This document shows, piece after piece, positions 43,886 through 52,083 of a DNA stretch of 64,000 nucleotides. The notes under the pieces were generated by a model. It worked only from the letters and a program-made list of their open reading frames with translations, searched no databases and had not been told where the DNA came from. The first letter of the stretch is position 1; the number at the start of each line of letters is the position of its first letter. This DNA is from Sphingomonas lycopersici (GTDB lineage: Bacteria > Pseudomonadota > Alphaproteobacteria > Sphingomonadales > Sphingomonadaceae). The stretch spans positions 496,001 to 560,000 of the forward strand of contig NZ_JANFAU010000003.1 of the NCBI RefSeq assembly GCF_026130605.1. Reading direction: 5' to 3'. The translations under genes and the position numbers were made by a program.

Positions 43886-46027
43886 ATGGTCAAGGGGCAT
43901 AAGCGCAGGGCGATCGCCGGGCTGACGGCATTTGCGGCGTCCACGATCGTAGCGGGTGGTGCGGTCTGGGCGTGCGCGGACAATAGCTGTTCGGCGGAAT
44001 GGCGGCTGGCCTCGCCGTCCTTCGCCTGCGGGGGAGAGGCGATGCTCAACCCCGGCAACGATACGCGCATCAACATGGTGCTGCTGATGCGCAGCCTGAT
44101 GCCGCCGCGCGGCGGCGAAGCGCGCGCGACGCCCGGGAGCGACGATCGCCAGTTCGGGCACACCTTCATGTCCTGGGACGGGCTGCGGCAAGCATTCTGG
44201 CCGCAACCGGCGACGACCCAATCGGCCCAGTCGCAGGGTGCGGCCGACGCGCCCCGCATCTGCGCGGATCAGGATGTTGCGGTCGATGCGTTCAAGGCGG
44301 CGTTGGCGCAGGAGCGTGCGCTCCCCGCGGCCGAGCGCGATGCGCTCGGCGCGTTACGGACGCAGATGAGCTGCCACGAGGTGAAATGGGAGGATGCCCC
44401 GGTTACGAGCAAGCCGGGGCGCGACTATCTCGCCTATCTGAAGGCGGCTTATGCCTTTTACGGCAACGATTGGGCGGCCGCGCGACAGGGGTTTGCCGCA
44501 CTCGCCCGCGCGCGGACCGGCTGGGTGGCCGAAGCCGCGCATTATATGCCGATCCGCATCGGCTTGCGCGCGGCGGTGGCGGGCACCACCGATCAATATG
44601 GCGATTTCGCCGGAACCGATAAGGTGGACCGCGCGGCGCTGGGCGAGGCGCGTGAGGCGATCGCCGCCTATCTCAAAGCCTATCCCAAGGGGCTTTACGC
44701 GGAATCGGCCGAGGGCCTGAAGCGGCGCGTCGCCTGGCTCGGCGGGGACAATCCAACGCTGATCCGCGCTTATGAGAAACTGCTCGCGACGACGCCTGGC
44801 GATAGCGAGGCAAGCGCGCTGCTCGCCGAGGAGATCGATCGCAAGCTGTTGGATGCCGATGATGTCACCGCACGCATCGCTGCGGCAGGCGACACGCCGC
44901 TGCTGCTCGCCATCGCCGATTTGAAGCGTATGCGCCGCGAGGATGGCAAGGGATATAGCTTCTCCGCCGACGAGCTGGCGCAACAGAAGCCGCACTTCGC
45001 CGCCCGCCCCGATCTCTACACGCTGCTGGAAGCGACGCGGCGCTATTATGCCGGCGAAGATCCGAAGGCGATCCTCGCGTTGCTTCCCGATGCGGCGAAA
45101 GCGGGCAGCTTCACCCCGCTGGCCTTCAGCCGCCAGATGCTGCGCGGCATGGCGCTCGCGCGGACAGGCGACGTCAATGAGGCCGGCTTCTGGCGCGACA
45201 TGATGGGCGGCGCCGCGCCGCTGTTCCAGCGGCCGCTGGTCGAGATGGGGCTGGCGATCCGGTGGCAGCGCGACGGGCGGGTGGCGCAAATCTTCGCGCC
45301 CGGATCGCCGATCACCGACGCCGCGACGCGAGAAATCCTGTTGCAGACGGTGGCGACCCCGGCGATCCTGCGAGGCGTGGGGAAAGATGCCACGCGCCCG
45401 GCGCACGAACGCGACATCGCCTGGTTCACGTTGCTGTACAAGGATCTGAATCGCGGCGCTTATGGCGATTTCGGCCGCGATATCGCGTCGCTTCCCGTCG
45501 ATGCCGGGGCCGATGGCGGGCTCTGGAGTTTCTCGCTTCAGGACAGGGTGCCGGCGGGCCTGTTCCGCAAAGGGACCTGGGCCGAGGATTACGCCTGCCC
45601 CTCCATCACCCAGACCGCCGCCACGCTCGCGCGCGCGCCGGCCGATCGCAAAGCGCAATTGTGCCTCGGCGAATTCTATCGCCTCAACGGCTTCGATGGC
45701 TTCAGCCTGTTCAGGCCGGACGGCGAGAAGGAATGGCTGGGCGCGGGGCCGGACGGCTTCCCGGGGCGCCCGATGTCGCGCGACGCCCTGTATGACGCGG
45801 TCATAGCCGATCAGCGCGCCGCGCCGGAGGAGCGCGCTTATGCGCTCTATCGCGCGGTGATGTGCTATGCGCCATCGGCCTATAACGGGTGTAGCGGACC
45901 CCATGCGACCAGCGCGGAAAGCGACGCGGCGCAGGCGCCGATCGCGCGGCGAAAGGCATGGTTCACCGAGCTGAAGACGCGTTATCCCAACAGCCGCTGG
46001 GCCAAATCGCTGCGTTATTATTGGTGA
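43886..46027 (+). CDS. Large exported protein of unknown function partnered with DUF3142
   Basis: 713 aa, GGAAG before ATG 43886. A signal-like N terminus (GLTAFAASTIVAGGAVWACAD) with early Cys residues is followed by long helical repeats with TPR-like spacing (AYAFYGNDWAAARQGFAALARA, AYEKLLATTPGDSEASALLAE). The C-terminal tail is Tyr/Trp-rich. No catalytic motif is seen. The stop overlaps the start of the DUF3142 lipoprotein gene by 4 bp, and I recall such pairs as conserved in proteobacteria. A scaffold or peptidoglycan/outer-membrane assembly role is possible but speculative. Confidence 0.8.
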   Translation: MVKGHKRRAIAGLTAFAASTIVAGGAVWACADNSCSAEWRLASPSFACGGEAMLNPGNDTRINMVLLMRSLMPPRGGEARATPGSDDRQFGHTFMSWDGLRQAFWPQPATTQSAQSQGAADAPRICADQDVAVDAFKAALAQERALPAAERDALGALRTQMSCHEVKWEDAPVTSKPGRDYLAYLKAAYAFYGNDWAAARQGFAALARARTGWVAEAAHYMPIRIGLRAAVAGTTDQYGDFAGTDKVDRAALGEAREAIAAYLKAYPKGLYAESAEGLKRRVAWLGGDNPTLIRAYEKLLATTPGDSEASALLAEEIDRKLLDADDVTARIAAAGDTPLLLAIADLKRMRREDGKGYSFSADELAQQKPHFAARPDLYTLLEATRRYYAGEDPKAILALLPDAAKAGSFTPLAFSRQMLRGMALARTGDVNEAGFWRDMMGGAAPLFQRPLVEMGLAIRWQRDGRVAQIFAPGSPITDAATREILLQTVATPAILRGVGKDATRPAHERDIAWFTLLYKDLNRGAYGDFGRDIASLPVDAGADGGLWSFSLQDRVPAGLFRKGTWAEDYACPSITQTAATLARAPADRKAQLCLGEFYRLNGFDGFSLFRPDGEKEWLGAGPDGFPGRPMSRDALYDAVIADQRAAPEERAYALYRAVMCYAPSAYNGCSGPHATSAESDAAQAPIARRKAWFTELKTRYPNSRWAKSLRYYW

Positions 46028-46752
46028 GACGGCTTGCGATCGGCGCGCTGCTGCTGCTTGCGGCCTGCCGGCCGGCGCCCGAGCCCCCCGTCGCACCAAA
46101 GGTGGCCGCTGCGGGCTATGATGCCTTTTACCTGTGGCCCGGCGTCAGGCCGGCGGCGGCGCTTCGCCCCAGGACGCTCTACCTTCTTGACGGCGAGGTG
46201 CGGCAGCCGCGGCGCTTCCAGCGGCTCCGCATGGGCGTGCCGCGGCTGCCGGGAAAAGCGCTGTGGCTGGTGGTGCGCGCCAACCGACTTGATTGGGATG
46301 CAGCGGTCTATGACGCGATCCTCGCCGATCTCGAACGCTGGCAGGCGGCGGGCAACGATCTTGCCGGGCTCCAGATCGATTTCGACGCCGCGACCCGCGG
46401 AATCGATGGCTATGCCCGTTTCCTCGCCGATCTTCGGCAGCGTTTGCCCCGGCGATGGAAATTGTCGGTTACCGGACTGATGGACTGGAGCGCACACGGC
46501 GACCCGCAGGCGCTCGCGGCGCTGTCGCATATCATCGATGAGGCGGTGGTGCAGACCTATCAGGGGCGCACCACCATTCCCGGTTACGAACGCTATTTCC
46601 GACGGATGGAGCATTTTCCGATTCCCTTTCGCGTCGCGCTGGTCGAGGGCGGTGAGTGGGCTGCGCCGCCGATGCTGGCACGGCATCCGCAATTTCGCGG
46701 CTATGTCGTGTTTCTGCTCAACCGGGGGCCGCGCGCAGCGCAAAAGCGATAA
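46024..46752 (+). CDS. DUF3142-family lipoprotein
   Basis: 242 aa from GTG 46024 overlapping the upstream stop (GTGA). Lipoprotein signal with lipobox LLAAC (Cys16). The domain shows the TIM-barrel-like strands of DUF3142: LQIDFDAATRGIDGYARFL, KLSVTGLMDWSAH, and DEAVVQTYQG, where Asp residues occupy positions reminiscent of glycoside hydrolases. This hints at a sugar-related or peptidoglycan-related substrate, but function is not established. Translationally coupled to the 713-aa protein. Confidence 0.87.
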   Translation: MRRLAIGALLLLAACRPAPEPPVAPKVAAAGYDAFYLWPGVRPAAALRPRTLYLLDGEVRQPRRFQRLRMGVPRLPGKALWLVVRANRLDWDAAVYDAILADLERWQAAGNDLAGLQIDFDAATRGIDGYARFLADLRQRLPRRWKLSVTGLMDWSAHGDPQALAALSHIIDEAVVQTYQGRTTIPGYERYFRRMEHFPIPFRVALVEGGEWAAPPMLARHPQFRGYVVFLLNRGPRAAQKR

Positions 46753-46769
46753 GGGGAGACTCGTGCGGA

Positions 46770-47186
46770 TCAGTCCTCGATGATCGTGTCGCTGCCCTCC
46801 TCCCTCATGCGGGCAAGACTGTCCTTCATGTGCTGGAGTTGTTCGGGTGAATGGCCGATCCAGTCCTTCACCTCGCCCGTAATCCGCAACGGTCCCGTTG
46901 AGCGATAGGATCTGGTTATGTTGCCGGGGAACCTCTTGTCGGTGAGGTTTGGATCGTCCTCGAACGAACCGGTAGGCTCGACGACGTAGATACGGCCCCG
47001 GCCTTCGCCCTTGGCGAGTTCCGCCCCCCACGTCGCTGCGTCGAGCGTCGCGCTGAAATAGACGTGCTTCAGTCCGCGTTCGACGAAATTGCTTCCGAAA
47101 CCGGGCGCAATCAGGTCGCCGACGGCGAGGTCGGCCTTGGTGCCGTGATAGAACGTGGTGCCAGGCGGGACATCTTTTGCATACAT
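46770..47186 (-). CDS. arr: Rifampin ADP-ribosyltransferase (Arr)
   Basis: 138 aa, AAGGAGG before ATG 47186. The full length matches the Arr family: FYHGTKADLAVGDLIAPG, VYFSATLDAATWGAELA, GRIYVVEPTG, EDDPNLTDKRFPGN and SYRS. Arr transfers ADP-ribose from NAD to the ansa-chain hydroxyl of rifamycins, inactivating them. It stands alone next to a convergent lipoprotein gene and a divergent TetR gene. No integron or IS element is visible, so it looks like a chromosomal, possibly intrinsic, resistance gene. Confidence 0.95.
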   Translation of the reverse strand: MYAKDVPPGTTFYHGTKADLAVGDLIAPGFGSNFVERGLKHVYFSATLDAATWGAELAKGEGRGRIYVVEPTGSFEDDPNLTDKRFPGNITRSYRSTGPLRITGEVKDWIGHSPEQLQHMKDSLARMREEGSDTIIED

Positions 47187-47348
47187 TAGCGCCTCCTTGA
47201 ACTGAGTCCGTCGCCGCGAAGTGGATCAACTGGCGTCGCGAACACGGCAGGGGATCGCCGCCCCTCCCGATGACCAGCGAGATTTGGTTGCCCGTGGTTT
47301 CATCGATCCCGAACCCGATGGGCCTCGCAGCGACATTGACAGCACAAC

Positions 47349-47371
47349 AAACGGAGTGATATCCTCCGTTT
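47349..47371. promoter_or_regulatory. Operator palindrome upstream of the TetR/hydrolase operon
   Basis: AAACGGAG (47349-47356) and its exact complement CTCCGTTT (47364-47371) are separated by seven bases containing GATATC. The site lies 47 bp before the TetR start at 47418 and is a typical TetR autoregulatory operator. Confidence 0.6.
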
Positions 47372-47417
47372 ATGGATGCGTCAAGGCAATCGCTCTGGAG
47401 TCGAGCGCGGGTGCAGG

Positions 47418-47990
47418 ATGCGGGCTGATGCGCAAAGGAATCGACAGCGGCTCATCGAGGTCACCGTCGACCTGGCGCTGGAAGCCGGCGGCGAGCCCGC
47501 GCGAGACGCTGTTGCCGAGCGCGCCGGCGTCGGCATCGGGACGCTCTACCGGCACTTCCCGGACCAGCAGTCCCTCCTCCACGCTGTCATTCGTCATGTG
47601 CTGGAAAAGAGCATCGGCGCGGGAGAAACGCTGGTCGAAACCGTTCCCGGCGGTGTCGACGCCCTGCGTCAGTATATGCACATGGCCCTCGATAACGGGA
47701 TCGGGGTGGTGAATATTCTCCACCCGCTGCTCGAAAAACCGGATTGGCCCGACCTTCGCGCGCGTGCGGCAACGCTCATGAAATCGATCGTCGGCCGCGC
47801 CGCGCAGGAGGGCTCGCTGCGCAGCGATCTTTCCGAGCGCGACATCGTCTTCGCCTTGACCCGCTTCGCGCGGCCCTTGGCGGTGGGGCTGCCACCGGAC
47901 GAGGAGCGATTGCTCGCGCATCGTCACCTCGATTTCTATCTGGACGGGCTGTGTGCCGAACAGCCGCGACACAACGCCGTGGAGCCATAG
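47418..47990 (+). CDS. TetR-family regulator of a secreted hydrolase
   Basis: 190 aa from ATG 47418; ATG 47376 would put the start against the operator and is less likely. The HTH is clear (RLIEVTVDLALEAGGEPARD, AVAERAGVGIGTLYRHFPDQ). The C-terminal part matches the SbtR-like ligand domain (VGRAAQEGSLRSDLSERDIV). The hydrolase gene begins one base after its stop codon, so both are on one mRNA, autorepressed through the palindrome at 47349. Confidence 0.9.
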   Translation: MRADAQRNRQRLIEVTVDLALEAGGEPARDAVAERAGVGIGTLYRHFPDQQSLLHAVIRHVLEKSIGAGETLVETVPGGVDALRQYMHMALDNGIGVVNILHPLLEKPDWPDLRARAATLMKSIVGRAAQEGSLRSDLSERDIVFALTRFARPLAVGLPPDEERLLAHRHLDFYLDGLCAEQPRHNAVEP

Positions 47991-47991
47991 G

Positions 47992-49056
47992 ATGAACCCA
48001 AGAATGCTGACCCTGATGGCCGCGGCGCTTTGCCTGCCTATCGCCGCGCCCGCGGCTGCGGCGGTGGGGGAACAGCACCGGCTCGCCACTCAGCCGAGCG
48101 CGGCGCTACGCGATGCAGAGCACCGCCCCGACCTGCGCGTTACGATATGGTATCCAGCGAAGGCTGGTGCGCCCGAGCGCTCGATCGACATTCCGCCCGA
48201 CCAGCCGCTCTTCCTGGTCGGAACCACGGCACCGGACGCGCTATTCGTTGACGAGGCGCGGCACCCCGTCGTGCTCTTGTCGCATGGCTTCGGCGGATCG
48301 GCGCGGATGATGGGATGGTTCGGCCGCGCACTTGCCGAGCGAGGCTATGTCGTTGTCGCCGTCGACCATCCCGGAAACAATGGAATCGATCGCCCCACCG
48401 CTGCCGGTTCGGTGCTCTGGTGGGACAGGGCCGACGATCTGAAGGTGGCGCTCGCCGCGGTACTCGCCGATCCGCGGCTGTCGCCGCATATCGATCGGGC
48501 GCGCGTCGGCGTCGCGGGCTTCTCAATCGGCGGGTTGACCGCGCTGGTCGCGGGAGGCGCGCGCACCGATCCCGCGCACATGATCCGCTTCTGCCACGAG
48601 CACCCCGAAGATGGCACCTGCAAGCCGCAGCTGGAGTTCGCGCTGAGCAACGAAGAGGCGGCCGCGACGCTCGAAAGTCCCGCACTCGCGGCCGAGCGGG
48701 CGAAGGCGAGCGATGACCATTCCCTTCCCGGTGTGAAAGCGGTTTTCGCGATGGCGCCGGTGGTGCAGCCGCTGACGCCGGCGAGCCTTAGCGCCATGCG
48801 CGTGCCCGTGGCGATCATCGCCGGCGCAGCCGATGTGACGGTGCCGCCGACAACCCATGCGCTGGTCGCCAAGCCGCTGATCCCCGGCGCGACCGTGACG
48901 ATCCTTCCCGGCGTCACGCACTACAGCTTCCTCGCCACCTGTTCGGCAGCCGCGGTGAAAGAGGTTTCGGTCTGTCGCGACGCAACCGTTCAGGAGAGCG
49001 CGCATCGGGCGGCGATCGCGGCAGCGCTCGACCTGTTCGACCGCGCGCTTCGGTGA
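47992..49056 (+). CDS. Secreted alpha/beta hydrolase (dienelactone-hydrolase/lipase-like)
   Basis: 354 aa from ATG 47992. Signal peptide ends PIAAPAAAA. Hydrolase landmarks: strand VVLLSHGFGGSARMMGW (oxyanion hole), nucleophile in GVAGFSIGG, acid in IIAGAADVTVPP and His in LPGVTHYSFL. Three Cys pairs could form disulfides. Homologues are annotated as predicted dienelactone hydrolases or platelet-activating-factor-acetylhydrolase-like enzymes. Expression should respond to the ligand of the co-transcribed TetR protein. Confidence 0.88.
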   Translation: MNPRMLTLMAAALCLPIAAPAAAAVGEQHRLATQPSAALRDAEHRPDLRVTIWYPAKAGAPERSIDIPPDQPLFLVGTTAPDALFVDEARHPVVLLSHGFGGSARMMGWFGRALAERGYVVVAVDHPGNNGIDRPTAAGSVLWWDRADDLKVALAAVLADPRLSPHIDRARVGVAGFSIGGLTALVAGGARTDPAHMIRFCHEHPEDGTCKPQLEFALSNEEAAATLESPALAAERAKASDDHSLPGVKAVFAMAPVVQPLTPASLSAMRVPVAIIAGAADVTVPPTTHALVAKPLIPGATVTILPGVTHYSFLATCSAAAVKEVSVCRDATVQESAHRAAIAAALDLFDRALR

Positions 49057-49097
49057 TCGCGCGGTCGCCGGACGTCGCAACGACGGCGGACATGCCG

Positions 49098-50060
49098 TCA
49101 TCCGTAGAGCGCGGTCACAGCCTCTGCCCGCTCCTTCAATTCCGCGCGAAGCGCCGCGGGCGCGAGTACCTCGATCGCGGCCGCGAAGCCGAGCAGCTGG
49201 CCCGCGGCGAAATCGACACTCTCGATCGGCACGGTGACGCGGCGCCAGCCGTCCGCATCGGGCACCGCGGCGAGGATCGGTTCGGTCATATCGGCGTTGA
49301 GCGCGCCCAGTCGCGACATCGCCGCGGGGGCGACGCGCAGCGTCGCGACATCGCGGCGCAACGCCGCCTCGAACCGCGCCAGCGCATCCCGCCATGCGGC
49401 GGCGAGATCGAAATCGGGCGGCCGCGCGAAGCCCTCGTCGAGCAGCACAAGATCGCGCGCATAGTCGAGCTTGTGGATCGCCGGCTGCCCGCGCCGCAGC
49501 GCGACGAAATAATATTCCCCGGCCTTCAGCACGATGCCGAGCGGCTCGAGCGTGCGCGGCGTGGGGCCGGCCCAGCTATCATAGACGAGCTGAAGCCGGC
49601 GGCATTCCCACACCGCGCGCGCCAAGAGCCGCAAATCCTCGCGCCGCGGCGCTGGGCGGCGATGCCAGGGGATGGGATCGAAATGGAAACGATCGGCGAC
49701 GCGCCGCGCCGCCGCGCTCGATGGCGCCGACATGGCAGCGAACAATTTGAGCCGCGCGGTCGCCGCCGTCTCGCCGTAACCAAGGTCGGCCGCCGCGCTC
49801 GGCATGCCCGAAAGCAGGATCGCCTCGGCTTCCTCGCCGGTCATCCCGGTGAGCCGGGTCTGCCAGCCGTCGAGCAATGCGAAGCCCCCGGCCGCGCCGC
49901 GTTCGGCATAGATCGGCACCCCCGCCGCGCTCAGCTCGTCGACATCGCGATAGATGGTGCGCTTCGATACTTCGAACCGCTCGGCCAATGTGCGCGCCGA
50001 GACCCGCCCGTGGATCTGGAGCAGGATCAGGATCGAAAGCAGACGGCTCGCACGCATCAT
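49098..50060 (-). CDS. YafY-type HTH regulator with WYL domain
   Basis: 320 aa. N-terminal DeoR-like winged helix (LLSILILLQIHGRVSARTLA, ERFEVSKRTIYRDVDELSAAG) followed by PIYAERGAAGGFAL, the characteristic bridge. A WYL domain follows (about 135-215, LQLVYDSWAGPTPRTLEPLG and KAGEYYFVALR). WYL domains sense nucleic-acid or nucleotide ligands. It is divergent from the DUF1579-like/NIPSNAP/NTF2-like gene set with 61 bp between, and is the likely regulator of that set. Confidence 0.92.
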   Translation of the reverse strand: MMRASRLLSILILLQIHGRVSARTLAERFEVSKRTIYRDVDELSAAGVPIYAERGAAGGFALLDGWQTRLTGMTGEEAEAILLSGMPSAAADLGYGETAATARLKLFAAMSAPSSAAARRVADRFHFDPIPWHRRPAPRREDLRLLARAVWECRRLQLVYDSWAGPTPRTLEPLGIVLKAGEYYFVALRRGQPAIHKLDYARDLVLLDEGFARPPDFDLAAAWRDALARFEAALRRDVATLRVAPAAMSRLGALNADMTEPILAAVPDADGWRRVTVPIESVDFAAGQLLGFAAAIEVLAPAALRAELKERAEAVTALYG

Positions 50061-50121
50061 TCGGCCTTAGCGCATCAATGTTGACGCAGGCTGACATATT
50101 TACCCGATTATGGCTCGGGGC

Positions 50122-50676
50122 ATGACAGAGATTTTCCCGCTCGATCGCCGCGCCCTGATCGCCGGAGGCGCCCTGCTCACCGCCGCGGCCACCGCGCCGC
50201 CCACCGCTACCGGCGCCGTGCCGTTGCGCGACTTCTCGTTTCAGGACGGGCGCTGGACCGTCCACCACCGCAAGCTGCGGCGACGGCTGGCGCGGAGCAC
50301 CGACTGGTATGAATTCGCCGGCACCACCACCGCCGGGCCGCTGATGGCCGGGCTCGCCGGCTATGAGGACAATTTCCTCGACGATCCGCTCGGCGCCTAT
50401 CATGCCGAGGGGCTGCGGCGGCTCGATCCCAAGACCGGGCTGTGGTCGATCTGGTGGTGGGACGGGCGCTTTGCCGAGATCGATCCGCCCGTCACCGGCC
50501 GGTTCGAAAACGGCATCGGCACCTTCTTCGGCGACAGCATGTTCGACGGAAAGGCGATCCGCGTCCGCTATATCTGGGACATGCCCACCGCCGGGGTGCC
50601 GCGCTGGCAACAGGCCTTCTCGCCCGATCGAGGGGCGACGTGGGAGACCAATTGGGTGATGGAGTTCCGGCGGTGA
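50122..50676 (+). CDS. DUF1579-like secreted protein
   Basis: 184 aa from ATG 50122 (ATG 50110 also possible; neither has a strong ribosome site). Signal-like N terminus RRALIAGGALLTAAATAPP with a twin Arg. Core segments DFSFQDGRWTVHHRKLRRRL, YEFAGTTTAGPL, RLDPKTGLWSIWWWDGR, GRFENGIGTFFGDSMFDGK and WQQAFSPDRGATWETNW match a lipocalin-like domain seen in DUF1579-type proteins. Function unknown; perhaps binds a small hydrophobic ligand. The stop overlaps the NIPSNAP start. Confidence 0.75.
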   Translation: MTEIFPLDRRALIAGGALLTAAATAPPTATGAVPLRDFSFQDGRWTVHHRKLRRRLARSTDWYEFAGTTTAGPLMAGLAGYEDNFLDDPLGAYHAEGLRRLDPKTGLWSIWWWDGRFAEIDPPVTGRFENGIGTFFGDSMFDGKAIRVRYIWDMPTAGVPRWQQAFSPDRGATWETNWVMEFRR

Positions 50677-51437
50677 TCGATCGGCGGTTGTTCGTGGCCG
50701 GCGCGGCGGGGCTGGCGGCCGTGCCGCTGCTCGCGGCGGCATCGCCCGAGCTCAGCGTGTTCGAATTGCGGCAATATACACTGAAGGGCGGCACGCGTAC
50801 CGCCTTCACGCGATTGTTCGAGCAGCAATTCGTCACCTCGCAGGATGCGGTCGGCTGTCATGTGCTGGCGGTATTCCGCGATCTCGACGATCCCGATCGC
50901 TTCGTCTGGATACGCGGCTTCGCCGATATGGATGCGCGCAAGACGGCGCTGCAGACCTTCTACACCGGTCCGGCGTGGCAAGCGCATCGCAACGAGGCCA
51001 ATGCGATGATCCTCGACAGCGACAATGTGCTGCTGCTGAAGCGCATATCCGGGCCGGTCGGGCCGAAGGCGCTGGGGAACAAGGGCGTGACCCGCATCGC
51101 GATCCATCGTCTGCGCGATGTCGACCCGGCGGCGTTCGCGGCGTTCTTCGACGCGCGGATGCGCCCGGAGATCCGCGGCGCCGGCGGCGAACTGGTCGTG
51201 ACGCTCGCCAGCGAGGCGGCCGCGAACAATTTCCCGCGGCTCCCGGTGCGCGAGCACGACCCGGTTTTCCTGTGGATCGCGCACTTCCCCGACGAGGCCG
51301 GCGAGCGCGGGTTCGACACCCGCCTGCGCGCGCGCAGCGGCTGGCGCGACGGCATCGCCGATACGCTGCTTCCCGCGTTGATGCAGAAGCCCGAGGTGCT
51401 GCGGCTCGCGCCGTCGATTTCTGTCCCCGATGCCTGA
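50673..51437 (+). CDS. NIPSNAP-family protein with signal sequence
   Basis: 254 aa from GTG 50673 overlapping the upstream stop by 4 bp (GTGA), GGAG upstream. N terminus DRRLFVAGAAGLAAVPLLAAA is Tat-like or Sec-like. The duplicated dimeric alpha-beta barrel begins SVFELRQYTLKGG and contains WIRGFADMDARKTALQTFY, both typical of NIPSNAP proteins. Role unclear. It is translationally coupled to the DUF1579-like gene. Confidence 0.88.
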   Translation: MIDRRLFVAGAAGLAAVPLLAAASPELSVFELRQYTLKGGTRTAFTRLFEQQFVTSQDAVGCHVLAVFRDLDDPDRFVWIRGFADMDARKTALQTFYTGPAWQAHRNEANAMILDSDNVLLLKRISGPVGPKALGNKGVTRIAIHRLRDVDPAAFAAFFDARMRPEIRGAGGELVVTLASEAAANNFPRLPVREHDPVFLWIAHFPDEAGERGFDTRLRARSGWRDGIADTLLPALMQKPEVLRLAPSISVPDA

Positions 51438-51448
51438 AGGAGAAACGG

Positions 51449-51883
51449 ATGCACGCGATATTATGGACCGCCCTGCTCGCAACGGCCGCGCCACAGGATG
51501 CGGCCTTGCCGCCCGATCTGGCGCAGGCTGCGGCGGATTACGATCAGGCGCAAATGCATAACGACGGCGCCGCGCTGCAGCGGCTGCTCGCCGACGATTA
51601 TACCCTGGTCAACGGCGCCGCCGAGATATCGACCAAGGCCGAATTCATCCGCGATTCGACCGCGCCGGGCTTCTCGCTCCAGCCTTTCGTCATCGAGCAT
51701 CCGATCAACCGGGTGTGGCGCGACGGCGCGGTGCTGTCGGGCGAGGTGACGTTGCGCGGCACCGACGGCGGAAAGCCCTTCGTCAGCCATATGCGGTTCG
51801 CCGACATATGGGCGAAACGCGGCGGCCGGTGGCAGGTCGTCTTCACCGAGGTGACGCGCTTCCCCGCTGCCGCTCAGCCCTGA
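51449..51883 (+). CDS. DUF4440/NTF2-like secreted protein
   Basis: 144 aa, GAAGGAG before ATG 51449. Short signal sequence (LWTALLATAAPQ). NTF2-like fold segments are ALQRLLADDYTLVNGAAEIS, TKAEFIRDST and FADIWAKRGGRWQVVFTEVT. Third gene of the set under the WYL regulator, 11 bp after the NIPSNAP stop. NTF2-like domains bind or isomerise small ligands. Its 3' end overlaps the convergent small membrane gene by 10 bp. Confidence 0.88.
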   Translation: MHAILWTALLATAAPQDAALPPDLAQAAADYDQAQMHNDGAALQRLLADDYTLVNGAAEISTKAEFIRDSTAPGFSLQPFVIEHPINRVWRDGAVLSGEVTLRGTDGGKPFVSHMRFADIWAKRGGRWQVVFTEVTRFPAAAQP

Positions 51884-52083
51884 ACACGCGCCCTGCCGCG
51901 CAGCGCGAGCCACGGCGAGGCGTGGAACAGGCTCATCAACGCATACATGCCGGTCATCCCGCCGGTCGCGCCGGTGCCCATCGCCGAGCAGATCAGCGCA
52001 TCGCTGCCGTAAGCGAGGTTCAGCAGCGCCATCACCGCGAAGGTCGGGCTGGCCGCGAGCGCGAGCCAGCGCGACGCGGTCAC
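51874..52083 (-). CDS. Small two-helix membrane protein
   Basis: 69 aa from GTG 52083, overlapping the DUF899 stop (GTGA). Two hydrophobic segments are visible: WLALAASPTFAVMALLNLAY and GATGGMTGMYALMSLFHASPW. No known motif. I recall similar small membrane genes following DUF899 genes. The longer frame to 52146 is a shadow of the upstream gene. Confidence 0.7.
   Translation of the reverse strand: MTASRWLALAASPTFAVMALLNLAYGSDALICSAMGTGATGGMTGMYALMSLFHASPWLALRGRARVQG

Noticed and set aside
43886..43990. Possible lipoprotein start for the 713-aa protein at Cys30
   Set aside because: The sequence before the Cys (GGAVWAC) is a poor lipobox because Val and Trp occupy unfavourable positions; a normal signal sequence is kept as the description.
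44354..46099. 581-codon minus-strand open frame
   Set aside because: Antisense to the 713-aa gene, which has a ribosome site, signal sequence and translational coupling with DUF3142.
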